NCBI GenBank assembly: GCA_963815505.1
Contig: CAWFGU010000023.1
Coordinates: 152,111 to 216,110 of the forward strand
Length of the DNA stretch: 64,000 bases
Source of the DNA: CAXBBB01 sp963815505
GTDB taxonomy: Bacteria > Bacteroidota > Rhodothermia > Rhodothermales > BA12
Reading direction: 5' to 3'
Of the stretch, positions 1 to 11,529 are shown piece by piece. The notes under the pieces were generated by a model, which had not been told where the DNA came from, searched no databases, and was given only the letters and a program-made list of their open reading frames with translations. How positions within the stretch are numbered: position 1 is the stretch's first letter; each line of letters opens with the position of its first letter. Made by a program: the position numbers and the translations under genes.

Positions 1-46
1 CATGAGCGTGTGGAAAAGAGGGCCGTACCATCGCGCACCCGGTCGG

Positions 47-862
47 TTAGATCCGCGAGCGCCGTGAATACTGCGGCTCCGCCGACGCATCGCCGGGGAG
101 GTCCAGATCGTCCAGTAGCGGGCGCTGAGCATGGGCGCCGGGCGCTGATGTGGCGATGGTGCGCGCTAAGCGGTCGGCGAGCGCTTCGAGTTCCCGGTCT
201 TTCTTGGCACGCCAATTCACATCCAGACTGCGGATCAAGGGACCGAATACGAGCATCCCGACGGCGAACACGCCTATACCCACCAGTGCCCACTTGACCA
301 TGATGAGGGCGATAAAGGTTGCAATCGCAGCAGGAATCAGAGCGTAGGTCATACCCTCGGCTGTCGGCGAACCCCAGCCGACTTTCTGGCTCATCCGCAA
401 TTGCACACCGTCCGCGCGTGGGCGCAACTGGACGGTCGTGACGACGCCCATGCTGGTCGTGTGGCGCCACTCGAGTGTCTTGCCGACTTGCTCGGAGTGG
501 ACGCCGTAGCCCAGCGCGCGCATGACAGGGTCAGTGTGCGCTCCGAAACGGTGCCTCAGTTCGACGACGACATCTTCGGTAGCCGAAGCGAACGACTCGT
601 CGTCCAGGTTCGGAAGCGATACGAAGCGCTCAGCAAAGATCTGCGTGTCCGACTGTTCGTCTGTCGTCTCGCGTGACACACTCCCCATCTCGCTGGCTGC
701 CTGCCTCAGCGCGGCAGGGTCGATGCCCGAACTGGCGGCGACGGCTTCGAGTTCGTCGAGCGTCAGACCGTCCTCGTTGCCCGCCGACCCGTGCGACTGG
801 AGTTCGGCGGCGCGCTCCATCAGCGCAGCGATTTCTTCGCGGGAGTAGGTGCGTCCGTTCAT
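47..862 (-). CDS. Two-TM membrane protein of unknown function
   Basis: A 271-residue protein with no family I can name. Residues 1-60 form a charged helical region (start MNGRTYSREEIAALMERA) resembling the short N-terminal helix-turn modules seen in many Rhodothermota and Bacteroidota membrane proteins. Residues 95-160 are mixed alpha/beta and look soluble. Two adjacent hydrophobic helices follow at about 171-189 and 191-210, then a basic cytoplasmic-looking segment with VNWRAKKDRELEALADRLA and a polar tail. There is no signal peptide, so the N-terminal part is probably cytoplasmic. The reading frame is unbroken. It runs toward the left edge of the window and its downstream neighbour is outside. 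Confidence 0.7.
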   Translation of the reverse strand: MNGRTYSREEIAALMERAAELQSHGSAGNEDGLTLDELEAVAASSGIDPAALRQAASEMGSVSRETTDEQSDTQIFAERFVSLPNLDDESFASATEDVVVELRHRFGAHTDPVMRALGYGVHSEQVGKTLEWRHTTSMGVVTTVQLRPRADGVQLRMSQKVGWGSPTAEGMTYALIPAAIATFIALIMVKWALVGIGVFAVGMLVFGPLIRSLDVNWRAKKDRELEALADRLARTIATSAPGAHAQRPLLDDLDLPGDASAEPQYSRRSRI

Positions 863-1226
863 AGGTCAGCAAACGTACGAAGGCGAATGGAGTTACGCGT
901 GTTGGCCTGCCCGACGCCTCACCTTTCCGCTCCGACAGCCCCGCCTGCGCCGACCCGAAGCGCGGCACCGATTCCTGGGGAGTCGGCGCTCACGACCTTC
1001 GATTCTAAGGGCATTGCGCGCTGTATCTCAGCGCACGTGCCCATCGCTGAGCGCGCCCACGCTGTCTTGTTAGAATGAATGGGGGTTGTGCGCGCTATTT
1101 TAGGCTATAGCAGTTGTCCTTCGGGGCGTAGCAGCCGCCTTCATTGGCGGCTGAGGATTGAAACGAGTACGTCGACCACGCGCCCGAGTCCGACCGTCGG
1201 GTAGCAGCCGCCTTCCGATGTGGCTG
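863..1226. other. Intergenic region, no gene seen
   Basis: This stretch lies between the 5' end of the membrane-protein gene (minus strand) and the 3' end of the AbgT gene (minus strand). I see no convincing coding sequence. It contains a 6-bp-stem hairpin at 1018-1034 (GCGCTG/CAGCGC), a longer one at 1132-1153, and the start of a third at 1201-1230. The promoter of the membrane-protein gene should lie in its left part, but no consensus box is recognisable. Confidence 0.5.
1132..1153. repeat. Hairpin CAGCCGCC-N6-GGCGGCTG
   Basis: A perfect 8-bp inverted repeat with a 6-nt loop. The 14 bases at 1128-1141 (GTAGCAGCCGCCTT) recur exactly at 1201-1214 as part of a second hairpin. There is no U-tract on either strand, so it is a weak terminator candidate at best; the repeated sequence suggests a REP-like intergenic palindrome. 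Confidence 0.55.
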
Positions 1227-1230
1227 CTAC
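1201..1230. repeat. Hairpin GTAGCAGCC-N12-GGCTGCTAC at the abgT 3' end
   Basis: A perfect 9-bp inverted repeat that overlaps the last codon and stop of the AbgT-type gene. It shares 14 identical bases with the hairpin 70 bp away. It could act as a transcript 3'-end structure for the minus-strand transporter, but there is no T-run after it. Confidence 0.55.
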
Positions 1231-2787
1231 ATCGGTGGGTAGGTGTACGACGCCTGGAAGCCCAGCGGCAGACCGGTCGCCCAGTAGAGGAGCAGGTAGA
1301 CCGACCAGCACACGATGAAGATGACGGCGTAGGGCAGCATGATACTCGTCAGCGTGCCGATGCCGGTCTTGGTCACGTAGCGCTGGCAGTACACCACCAC
1401 GAGCGGGAAGTAGGGCATCAGCGGCGTGATGATGTTGCTCGAAGCAGTCGCCGACGCGGTAGGCGGCTTGGGTCAGTTCGGGGCTCAGTCCGACCTGCAT
1501 CAGCATCGGTACGAAGATCGGCGCGAGCAGGCCCCACTTGGCGCTCGACGAGCCGACGAACAGATTGACGAACGCTGTCAAGAACACCAACCCGAAGATG
1601 GTGACCCCGCCAGGCAGGTCGAGGGTTTGGAGCAATCCGGCCCCCTCGACGGCTAGCAGCGCGCCCAGGTTACTCGTGCCGAACGCGTAGACGAACAGCG
1701 CGCAAAAGAACGTCATCACGATGTAGTAGCCCATCCCCTTCATCGCCTCGCTCATCGCGTCGACTACGTCCTTGCTCGACTTGAAAACACCCGCCGCGAA
1801 CCCGTAGACCAGTCCGGGAATCAGGAACAGCAGGAAGATCAGCGGCACGATGGACCGCATGATCGGCGCCGAGAACGAGTTGAGCGATCCGCTGGCGTCG
1901 CGGAACGGCGAGCTTTCGGGCAGGAGCGACGCCACGAGCAGCCCCAACCCGGCGACGAGGACCGCGCAGGCCCACCAGAACGCGCGACGCTCGCGCGGAT
2001 GGAACGTGCCCATCTCGGGCTGCGCTTCGTCGGTGTCGACCGGCGTGCTCTCGCGCAGGCGCGGCTCGACGATTTTGTCGGTGATGAACCAGCCCAGCAG
2101 CACGATCAGCAGGGTCGACGAGGCCGTAAAGAAGTAGTTGCCCAGCGGGTTGACGAGGATCGACGGGTCGATGATCTGCGCTGCCGGTTGCGTAAAGCCC
2201 TGCAAGAGCGGGTCCAAGGCCGACGGGGCCGGGTTGGCGCTGAAACCGCCACTGACGCCCGCGAATGCCGCGGCGATTCCGGCGATGGGATGTCGCCCCG
2301 CCGCGTGAAAGATGATGCCTCCCAGCGGAATCACGAGCACGTACCCCGCGTCGACGGCGCTGCTGCTAAAAATGCCGACGAGCACCACCATCGGCGCCAG
2401 CAGATTTTTGGAGGTCTTGCTCAGCATCAGCTTGATCGCCGTGTTGAAGAACCCCGCCGAGTCCGCCACACCGACGCCGAGCATCGCCACGAGCACGACG
2501 CCCAGTGGCGCGAAGCTGGTAAAGATGGTCACCATGTTCGATGTGAACTCGGCCAGCGCACTGCCGGTCAGCAAGTTGTTGACCTGGATGGCCTCGCCCG
2601 TCCGCGGGTCCAGGCTCTCGAAGGCGACGCCCGACAGGATCGCCGACAGCACCCAGGTGATCGCCAGCGCCAGCACGAACAGGATGGCGGGGTCGGGCAG
2701 TTTGTTGCCCAGCGTCTCGACCCGGCCCAGCAGGCGCGTCGTGAATCCGGGCGGTCGGGTGCGCGAGGCGGAGGGTAGAAAGCTCAT
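1227..2787 (-). CDS. AbgT-family transporter (frame broken once)
   Basis: Inner-membrane transporter of the AbgT family, whose members import p-aminobenzoyl-glutamate or act as antimetabolite efflux pumps. About a dozen hydrophobic helices are visible, with family sequences such as AGYVLVIPLGGIIFHAAGRH, GLVYGFAAGVFKSSKDVVDA and FVGSSSAKWGLLAPIFVP. The frame is intact from the start to AAYRVGD near 1445, then a single-base shift is needed to continue into SNIITPLMPYFPLVVVYCQ and the last helix, ending GFQASYTYPPM. The join restores the conserved family sequence exactly, so a one-base indel is likely. I chose the ATG at 2787 (MSFLPSASRTRPPGF); another ATG lies 12 codons upstream. Substrate cannot be told from sequence. 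Confidence 0.88.
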
Positions 2788-2829
2788 CGGCAGTAGGGGG
2801 AGTGAGAGCCGCAATCTACCCACGCGCTC

Positions 2830-3363
2830 TCAACCGGCGCGCAGCCATTCGGAATGCACGTAGCTGGGCGCGCGCTTCATCACGCTGCGGCTGTACGCCC
2901 ACGCCTTCACGTCCTCGCTCTTCGCGGCGCGCGTGCAGAGGTAGCGGTCGTTGGGCTCGATGCTGACGCGCCACAGGTCGAGGCGGTCGGCGTCCCAGCA
3001 GGTCTGGACGGTCACGTGGCCCTCAGTCGTGCCGTCGGTGTGGCGGTCACAGGCGAACGTGAGCAGGTCGAACTGTTCGTCGGACAGGAAGGGTAGCCAC
3101 TCGGACCGCATCTCGCGAGCCAGTCGGCGAGCCGCGCTCGCCGTGGTGCTCGTCGTCGTACTCGTTGATCCGACGCGCGTCGTGGAAGACGGCGAAGTGA
3201 GCCACCACGACGGGATCGGCCCCGGTCAGCTCGGCCAGCCGCAGCCCGTTTTCGAGCACGCGCGCCCAGTGCCCCGCTCCATGGTCGCCGCGCGACGGGC
3301 AGCGCATAGCCGCGCAGGATCTCGCGCACCAGATGCGGCGTCGGGATGGTGAAGTCGCGCCAT
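2830..3363 (-). CDS. HD-like uncharacterised protein (two frame breaks)
   Basis: A protein of about 175 residues reassembled from three frames. The order is IPTPHLVREILRGYALPV, then GDHGAGHWARVLENG, LAELTGADPVVVAHFAVFHD and RRINEYDDEH, then LAREMRSEWLPFLSDEQFDL through to HSEWLRAG. The histidines and the HD pair in the middle section resemble a metal-dependent phosphohydrolase (HD superfamily), but several canonical positions cannot be aligned, so this is an inference. Breaks fall near 3300 and 3140. An ATG at 3363 directly follows the stop of the LOG-family gene, but its immediate frame does not match the conserved sequence, so the start is uncertain. It probably shares a transcript with that gene. 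Confidence 0.65.
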
Positions 3364-3910
3364 TCACGCCGGTTGGGAGGTCAGCGCGTCCAGCAGGGCG
3401 ACCGGATCGGCGTGGACGTGCAAACCGTCCAGCGAGCGCTGCGGAACGAAGCCTGTCGCGACTTGCTGCTCGATCAGCGCGCGCAGCGGTCGCCAGAAAT
3501 CCGTCCACATCGACCAGTCCGACGGGTTTGGCGTGCAGTCCCATGTGGCCCCACGTCCACGTCTCGAACAGCTCCTCCAGCGTGCCCAATCCGCCCGGCA
3601 AAACGGCGAACGCGTCCGACAGCTCCATCATTCGCATCTTGCGCTCGTGCATCGTCGAGACGACTTCGAGCCGCGTCAGCCCGGCGTGCGCCACCTCACG
3701 CCCGACCAGATACTCGGTGATCACACCGGTCACGGTCGCCGCCCGCCTCGAGTGCGCCATCGGCCACCTCGCCCATCAGCCCGACATGTCCGCCGCCATA
3801 GACGAGGCCCATGCCGCGCTCGGCGAGCGAGCGGCCCAGTGTCGGGCGGCATCGGTGAAGGCCGGATCGGCACCGTGTCGGGAGCCGCAGTACACGCAAA
3901 TTCGAATCAT
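3364..3910 (-). CDS. LOG-family protein, Rossmann nucleotide phosphoribohydrolase-like (three frame breaks)
   Basis: Member of the LOG (lonely guy / TIGR00730) family, which hydrolyses nucleotide N-glycosidic bonds, in some members to release cytokinin bases. The start MIRICVYCGSRHGADPAF is the expected beta-strand plus CGS loop. Then come GRSLAERGMGLVYGGGHVG, MGEVADGALEAG, TVTGVITEYLVGREVAH, ERKMRMMELSDAFAVLPGG, GTLEELFETWTWGHMGLH and a C-terminal WRPLRALIEQQVATGFVP. The PGGxGTxxE motif that defines the family is complete. Frame changes are needed near 3845 (base lost), 3735 (base gained) and 3510 (base gained in a T run). Its start lies 121 bp from the divergently transcribed acs start. Confidence 0.85.
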
Positions 3911-4030
3911 CTGACGTGAGACGCGCAGCCTCGACCATCGGTGCCGAAGTCGAATCGCACGGAAACGCTTTCGGCTCGCCCGGCGTCCGTTACCTTGCTG
4001 ATCCTTCACACGCTCCCCAACCTGGCCTCC

Positions 4031-5980
4031 ATGTCCGACGACGCCGTCTACGCTCCCTCCGCCGACTTCTCCGCCGCCGCCCACGTCGGCTCGCTCGACG
4101 AGTACCGCGCCCTCTACGACAGGCGCCGAGACAGACCCCGATGGCTTCTGGCGCGAGCAGGCCGAGCGGATCGACTGGATGAAGCCGTTCGACAGCGTGA
4201 TGAACGTCGACTGGAACGCGCCCGGCGTGTCGATCGCGTGGTACGAGGGCGGCAAGACGAACGCCTGCTACAACGCCGTCGACCGCCACGTCGAGGCAGG
4301 CCACGGCGACCGCACGGCGCTGATCTTCGAGCCCGACGATCCGTCGGACGAGGCGCGGCGCATCAGCTACGCCGAGGTCAAAGAGCACGTCAGCAAACTG
4401 GCCGGAGCGCTCAGGTCGCGCGGCGTCGAGAAGGGCGACCGGGTCACGATCTACCTGCCGATGATTCCCGAAGCCGCCTACGCGATGCTCGCCTGCGCCC
4501 GCATCGGAGCCGTCCACTCGGTCGTGTTCGGCGGCTTCTCGCCCGACAGCCTCGCCAACCGCATCCTCGACGGCTCGTCGACCTGCCTCATCACGGCCGA
4601 CGAAGGCAAGCGCGCCGGGCGGACGGTCCCGCTCAAAGCCAACGCCGACGCCGCCCTCGAGATGTGCCCCGACGTAGACACGGTCCTCGTCGTCCAGAAC
4701 ACGCGCTGCGACGTGACGATGAAAGACGGCCGAGACGTGTGGTACCACGACGCCGTCGACGGTCAATCTGCCGATGTGCCCTGCGAGCCGATGGACGCCG
4801 AAGATCCGCTGTTCATCCTCTACACGTCCGGATCGACGGGCAAGCCCAAGGGCGTCGTCCACACGACGGGCGGCTACCTGGTCTACGCCAGCTACACGCA
4901 CCACATGGTGTTCGATGTCAAACCCGACGACGTGTTCTGGTGCACCGCCGACGTGGGCTGGATTACGGGCCACACCTACATGGTATATGGTCCGATGCTC
5001 AACGGCGCGACGCAGGTGTTTTTCGAAGGCGTTCCGACGTTTCCCGACGCCAGCCGCTTCTGGCAGGTCGTGCGACAAGCACGGCGTGACGCTCTTCTAC
5101 ACCGCCCCGACCGCGATCCGCGCGCTGATGGCCAAGGGCGACAGCTTCGTCGAGTCGACCGACCGCGGTAGCCTGCGCATCTTGGGAACGGTCGGCGAGC
5201 CGATCAACCCCGAGGCGTGGCGCTGGTACCACGAGGTCGTCGGCGGCGGACGCTGCCCGATCGTCGACACGTGGTGGCAGACCGAGACGGGCGGCATCAT
5301 GATCTCGGCGCTGCCCGGTGCCACTGCGCTCAAACCCGGATCTGCCACGCTTCCGCTGCCCGGCATCGTCCCCGAAGTCGTCGACCAAAACGGCGTCGTG
5401 CTCGAAGGGCGCGGGCGAGGGCATCTTGCTGATGAAGCAGGGCTGGCCCGGCCAGGCGCGGACGGTGTGGGGCGACCACACGCGCTTCGAGCAGACCTAC
5501 TTCTCGCACTTCCAAGGCCGCTACTTCACCGGCGACGGCTGCCGCCGCGACGAAGACGGCTACTACTGGATTACCGGTAGGATCGACGACGTGATCAACG
5601 TGTCCGGGCACCGGATGGGGACCGCCGAGATCGAGTCCGCCTTGGTGCTGCACCCCGCCGTGGCCGAAGCCGCTGTCGTCGGCATGCCGCACGACATCAA
5701 GGGGCAGGGCATCTACGCTTACGTGACGGTCGGCGACGGCTACCAGGCGACCGATGAGTTGCGCGCCGAGTTGGTTCAGCACGTCCGCGACCAGATCGGA
5801 CCCATCGCCAAGCCAGACGCCATCCAGTTCGCCGACGGCTTGCCCAAGACGCGCAGTGGCAAGATCATGCGCCGCATCCTACGCAAGATCGCCGAAAACC
5901 AGACCGACAGCCTGGGCGACACCTCGACGCTGGCCGACTCCAGCGTCGTCGACGACCTGATCGCGGGGCGCCGGGGGTGA
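4031..5980 (+). CDS. acs: Acetyl-CoA synthetase (three frame breaks)
   Basis: AMP-forming acetate-CoA ligase of the ANL superfamily, activating acetate to acetyl-CoA in the cytosol. The ATG at 4031 gives MSDDAVYAPSADFSAAAHVG. Conserved blocks in order are FDSVMNVDWNAPGVSIAWYE, the P-loop YTSGSTGKPKGVVHT, DVGWITGHTYMVYGPMLNGA, TAPTAIRALMAKGD, the adenylate-binding DTWWQTETGGIM, YFTGDGCRRDEDGYYWITGR with the hinge Asp, and the C-terminal catalytic lysine region LPKTRSGKIMRRILRKI. The total length of about 648 residues is normal for Acs. Single-base insertions near 4124, 5070 and 5407 split the frame, each rejoined without loss of conserved residues. The gene is transcribed away from the LOG-family gene. 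Confidence 0.93.
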
Positions 5981-6075
5981 GAGAGCACGGCGGCCGGACG
6001 AAGTCTCGGACAAACAGGCCAACTCGTCCGTTACGCAGTTTATCCTACCCGACTCGATTCGACCCGATCCTCCCG

Positions 6076-8526
<2,451 letters not shown>

Positions 8527-8547
8527 ACTGTCTGAGGTAAATCGCCG

Positions 8548-11065
8548 TCAGTCCGTGCCGACGAAGAAGACCGCGTTGACGAACAGGCGCTTGCCGCCCT
8601 CCCAGAAGCCTCGGAAGAGCGGGTTGTCGAGCAGGTAGACGACGGCTCCGCGTCCCACGTCCTCGACGCCGTAGAGCAGCGCGCCGCCCAACTCGGACTG
8701 CGCGTCGGCTCCGGCGAATCCGCTGACCGGGATCCCGCTCGCGACGACACCGACGTTCCAGCCTTCCTTGAGCGGCGCGTAAGCTCGGCTCGACCGAACG
8801 AGAGCGAACGTCTCCTCGGCATAGCCAAATGCCAGCGGGTGCGTCGGATCGAGCGTGACACGGTGGACGGCGCCGGGTGTCGACTCGGATACGCCGTCGC
8901 GCTCCCGGTCGGCGTAGCGGCGCGGGGACATCGTCGAATCGTCTTCGGATTCGGCCACGTCCTTGCGCGTCAGGCCGAATCCGTCGCGTCCGGCGAGTGC
9001 GCGGGCGGCGCTTTCCAGCGCGACCAACCGGCCTCCGGCTCGCATCCAGTCGCGCAGTTGGGACAGGCGCTCGTCCGTCAGCACGTCGGCGTAGTCGCCG
9101 GGCGGGAGGACGAGCACGTCGTAGTCGTAGAGCGCTCCGGCCCGCATCAGGTCGGCCGGATCGGCGAGCGTGACGGGATAGCCGATCTGCTGTTCAAAAA
9201 AGTGCCACACCTCGCCCAGTCCGAGCGACGACGCGAAGTCTCCGGCGGCAACCGCAATGCGCGGGGCCTCTACGAACGCGACGCCTGCCGAGCCGAAGTC
9301 CTGCCCCGCATCAACGCGCGTCGACCGCAGTGCGACCGGCTCGACGCCATAGGACTGCGCGATTCGGGCGACCGCCTCGCCAAACGAGCCATCGGCCCGG
9401 CGGTCGTTGCCCTTGCGCGTGAACACGACGGTTCCTCGCTCGAACTCACTTCCGCCTGCACGAAACGCAGCGGTCGAGAGGCGCGCACTCAGACCCGCCT
9501 CGAGCGCGTCGGCCAGAACGCGCAGTCCATCCATCGATTCGAGCGGCAACACGTAGGCGACGGCATTGCGCTCGGGTGAGGTCGGCTCGGCTTCGTACCA
9601 CGTAGCGGTGCGGACCGGCAGCGACGCCGTTACGGCCCATGCGTCGAGGTCGTGCGCGTAGGGAAGCGACCACGCCGTAATGTCGTACGTGAGCGAGTCG
9701 GGGATCTGGGCTTCCGGCTCCATCAGCACCTGGGCCAGCGTTCCGTTGGGCTGCGCCGATCGAATCACCAGGTCGCCGGGCGAAACGGTAAACGTCTCCG
9801 TCTGCCCACGCCGGTACGCGTAGCCTGTCGCCGTGACGGACTGGGTCGCGGCCTGGTAGGCGATGCCGTTGGCGTCGAGGATGCGGGTCAACTCGCGCAG
9901 CGATTGGGTCCCCCGGCTCGCCGAAACGACGTAGCCCACGTACGGCGCATTCTCGCCCCGCGCAGCTCGCTGGTAGTAGTCCTCCATCTCGCGCACCAGC
10001 TCCGCCCGCGTCTCCGCCGCGACGGCGACGGTGTTGAGGCTCGTCGCCACGTGCCCGGCGATGCGGTAGGCCAGCGTCAGCGTGTCGCCTTCGCTCGTTT
10101 CGATGCCCAGCCCCGCGCGTCCCGATCCGCCCTGCTCGTACGTCATACCGATGGCCCCGTTGTAGGTCGGCCACGTGTCGCCGTAGGAGGGGTAGAAGAG
10201 GTCGAACACCTCGCCCGTAAAGAACAAGCGGCTGTTCTGGTCGAACGACTGCGCGTTCCGCGTTCCGAGCCGATTCTGCCAGTCGCGCTGGAACGGTGTG
10301 ATGACCCGGTGGAACGGCTCGGCGGCCGGAGCGAAGTAGTAGGGCGCGTCGACGCCCTGCTCGTGGAAGTCGGCGTGGACGTGCGGGTACCATTGGCGGT
10401 AGAGGGCGACGCGCTGCTTGCTTTCTATCTGCGTCTGCCACGCCCAGTCGCGGTTCAAGTCGAACAGGTAGTGGTTGGCGCGTCCTGAGGGCCACGGCTC
10501 GTCGTGCTCCCACGCGTTGGGATCGGCGTTGAAGGCAGGGAGCGCCCGTCTGCTTTTGTACCCGTTCACGTAGCGCTCGCGCCCGTCCGGATTGAGCATC
10601 GGGTCGATCAGCACGATGGTGTCATCCAGCCACGCCGACGCTTGGCCGTTAGCGGGGTCGGCCAACCGGTACAGCACCTCCATCGATGCCTCGCTCGACA
10701 CGCTCTCGTTGCCGTGCACGTTGTAGCTGAGCCAGACGATAGCCGGGGCGTTGCCTCCCGAGGCGATCCCGTCGCCCATGCCCAGCCGCTCCATGTGCGA
10801 CATGCGCAGCGCGTCGATGTTCGCCAGGTTCTGCGGCGTCGCGACGGTCGCCAGCACCAGTTCGCGGCCTTCGTACGCTCTCGCCGTAGACCTCCATCGA
10901 CACGCGCGGCGACTCTTGGGCGACGTGCGCCACGTAGTCCATCACGCGATAGTGCGACGTGAACCGCTCGCCTAGCTCATAACCCAGGAATTGGGCAGGC
11001 GAGAGCAGTTGCGCCCGAACCGGGGCGACGAGGATCAGCAGGAGGAGGGCAGAGAGGCGAATCAT
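8548..11065 (-). CDS. Secreted M14-family zinc carboxypeptidase (one frame break)
   Basis: Large exported metallocarboxypeptidase-like protein. The ATG at 11065 starts a signal peptide (MIRLSALLLLILVAPVRA) and the next 50 residues (FLGYELGERFTSHYRVMDYV). One frame change near 10880 joins YGESVRR to ELVLATVATPQNLANIDALR. Zinc ligands are visible in the M14 pattern: H and E in SYNVHGNESVSSEASME, and the third ligand in HVHADFHEQG. The substrate-binding region DPMLNPDGRERYVNGYK, with Asn and Arg, is also present. The C-terminal half, including LPPGDYADVLTDERLSQLRD and YLLDNPLFRGFWEGG, is the glutamine-amidotransferase-like domain common to this long subfamily in Bacteroidota and Rhodothermota. 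It is convergent with the amylase, with 21 bp between the two stops. Its role is likely peptide scavenging. Confidence 0.88.
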
Positions 11066-11116
11066 GCGGCGTCTGGAAGTGAGGACGCCAAGATACCGGC
11101 ATCGCCAAACGCAAAA

Positions 11117-11144
11117 GCGACCGAGCCTCGAAAGACTCGGTCGC
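11117..11144 (-). terminator. Rho-independent terminator hairpin
   Basis: A perfect 9-bp stem GCGACCGAG/CTCGGTCGC with a 10-nt loop, followed on the minus strand by TTTTGCGTTTG. It sits just 3' of the decayed secreted-protein fragment at 11166-11529, so it may be that gene's surviving terminator, insulating the carboxypeptidase gene. Confidence 0.75.
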
Positions 11145-11165
11145 CCGTTAGCGAAGCGATGCGTT

Positions 11166-11529
11166 GCTATCAGCGCACGCGCGCCGTCTGCCGCGTCAGC
11201 AGTGCGTCGGTGCCGTTTGACGTGGCAGTGAAGGCTGTTAGTTCAACCGGAAGCACCTAGTCGGTGCCAGTCGTCATGGCGCCGTTCGTGCCGGTGATAA
11301 AGCTCTAATTCGCGCCCGTTCGATTTAGATTGGCTCGATCAACGGTGTTGCTAGTAAATCGCCCAGAGATGTACGTGCCATTGACGGCAACACCAGTGGG
11401 TCGGATCGAGGTGACGGCGTGTTGCCCCAGCGGGAGTCCAGATCGAAGGCCTCCGTCGACTGCCGCGCTGCATTCCGGAGTCCCAAAAAATACCCAATCG
11501 CCGACATGCGGTTCGAGCGTCCGTCCCAC
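11166..11529 (-). pseudogene. Decayed fragment of a secreted T9SS-type protein
   Basis: Minus-strand coding remnants. One frame reads GRTLEPHVGDWVFFGTPE to TYISGRFTSNTVDRANL. After a stop near 11295, a second frame reads FITGTNGAMTTGTD, an in-frame TAG, then VLPVELTAFTATSNGTDALL and TRQTARVR before TGA. The LPVELTAFTA...DALLT string is the linker that precedes T9SS sorting domains in many Rhodothermota exported proteins, normally followed by WxTASExNNAGFEVxR, which is missing here. A terminator follows at once. The fragment may be a truncated relic or a real gene badly damaged by indels. Its only support is this motif and its position between two minus-strand genes. Confidence 0.4.

Noticed and set aside
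1..46. A minus-strand ATG at position 3 as the start of another gene
   Set aside because: The remaining sequence lies outside the window, so nothing can be supported beyond the codon.
3364..5980. Programmed ribosomal frameshifting as the cause of broken frames in LOG and acs
   Set aside because: Breaks fall at different sequences, in both directions, without slippery heptamers or a shared downstream structure, and affect unrelated housekeeping genes. Random indel error fits better.
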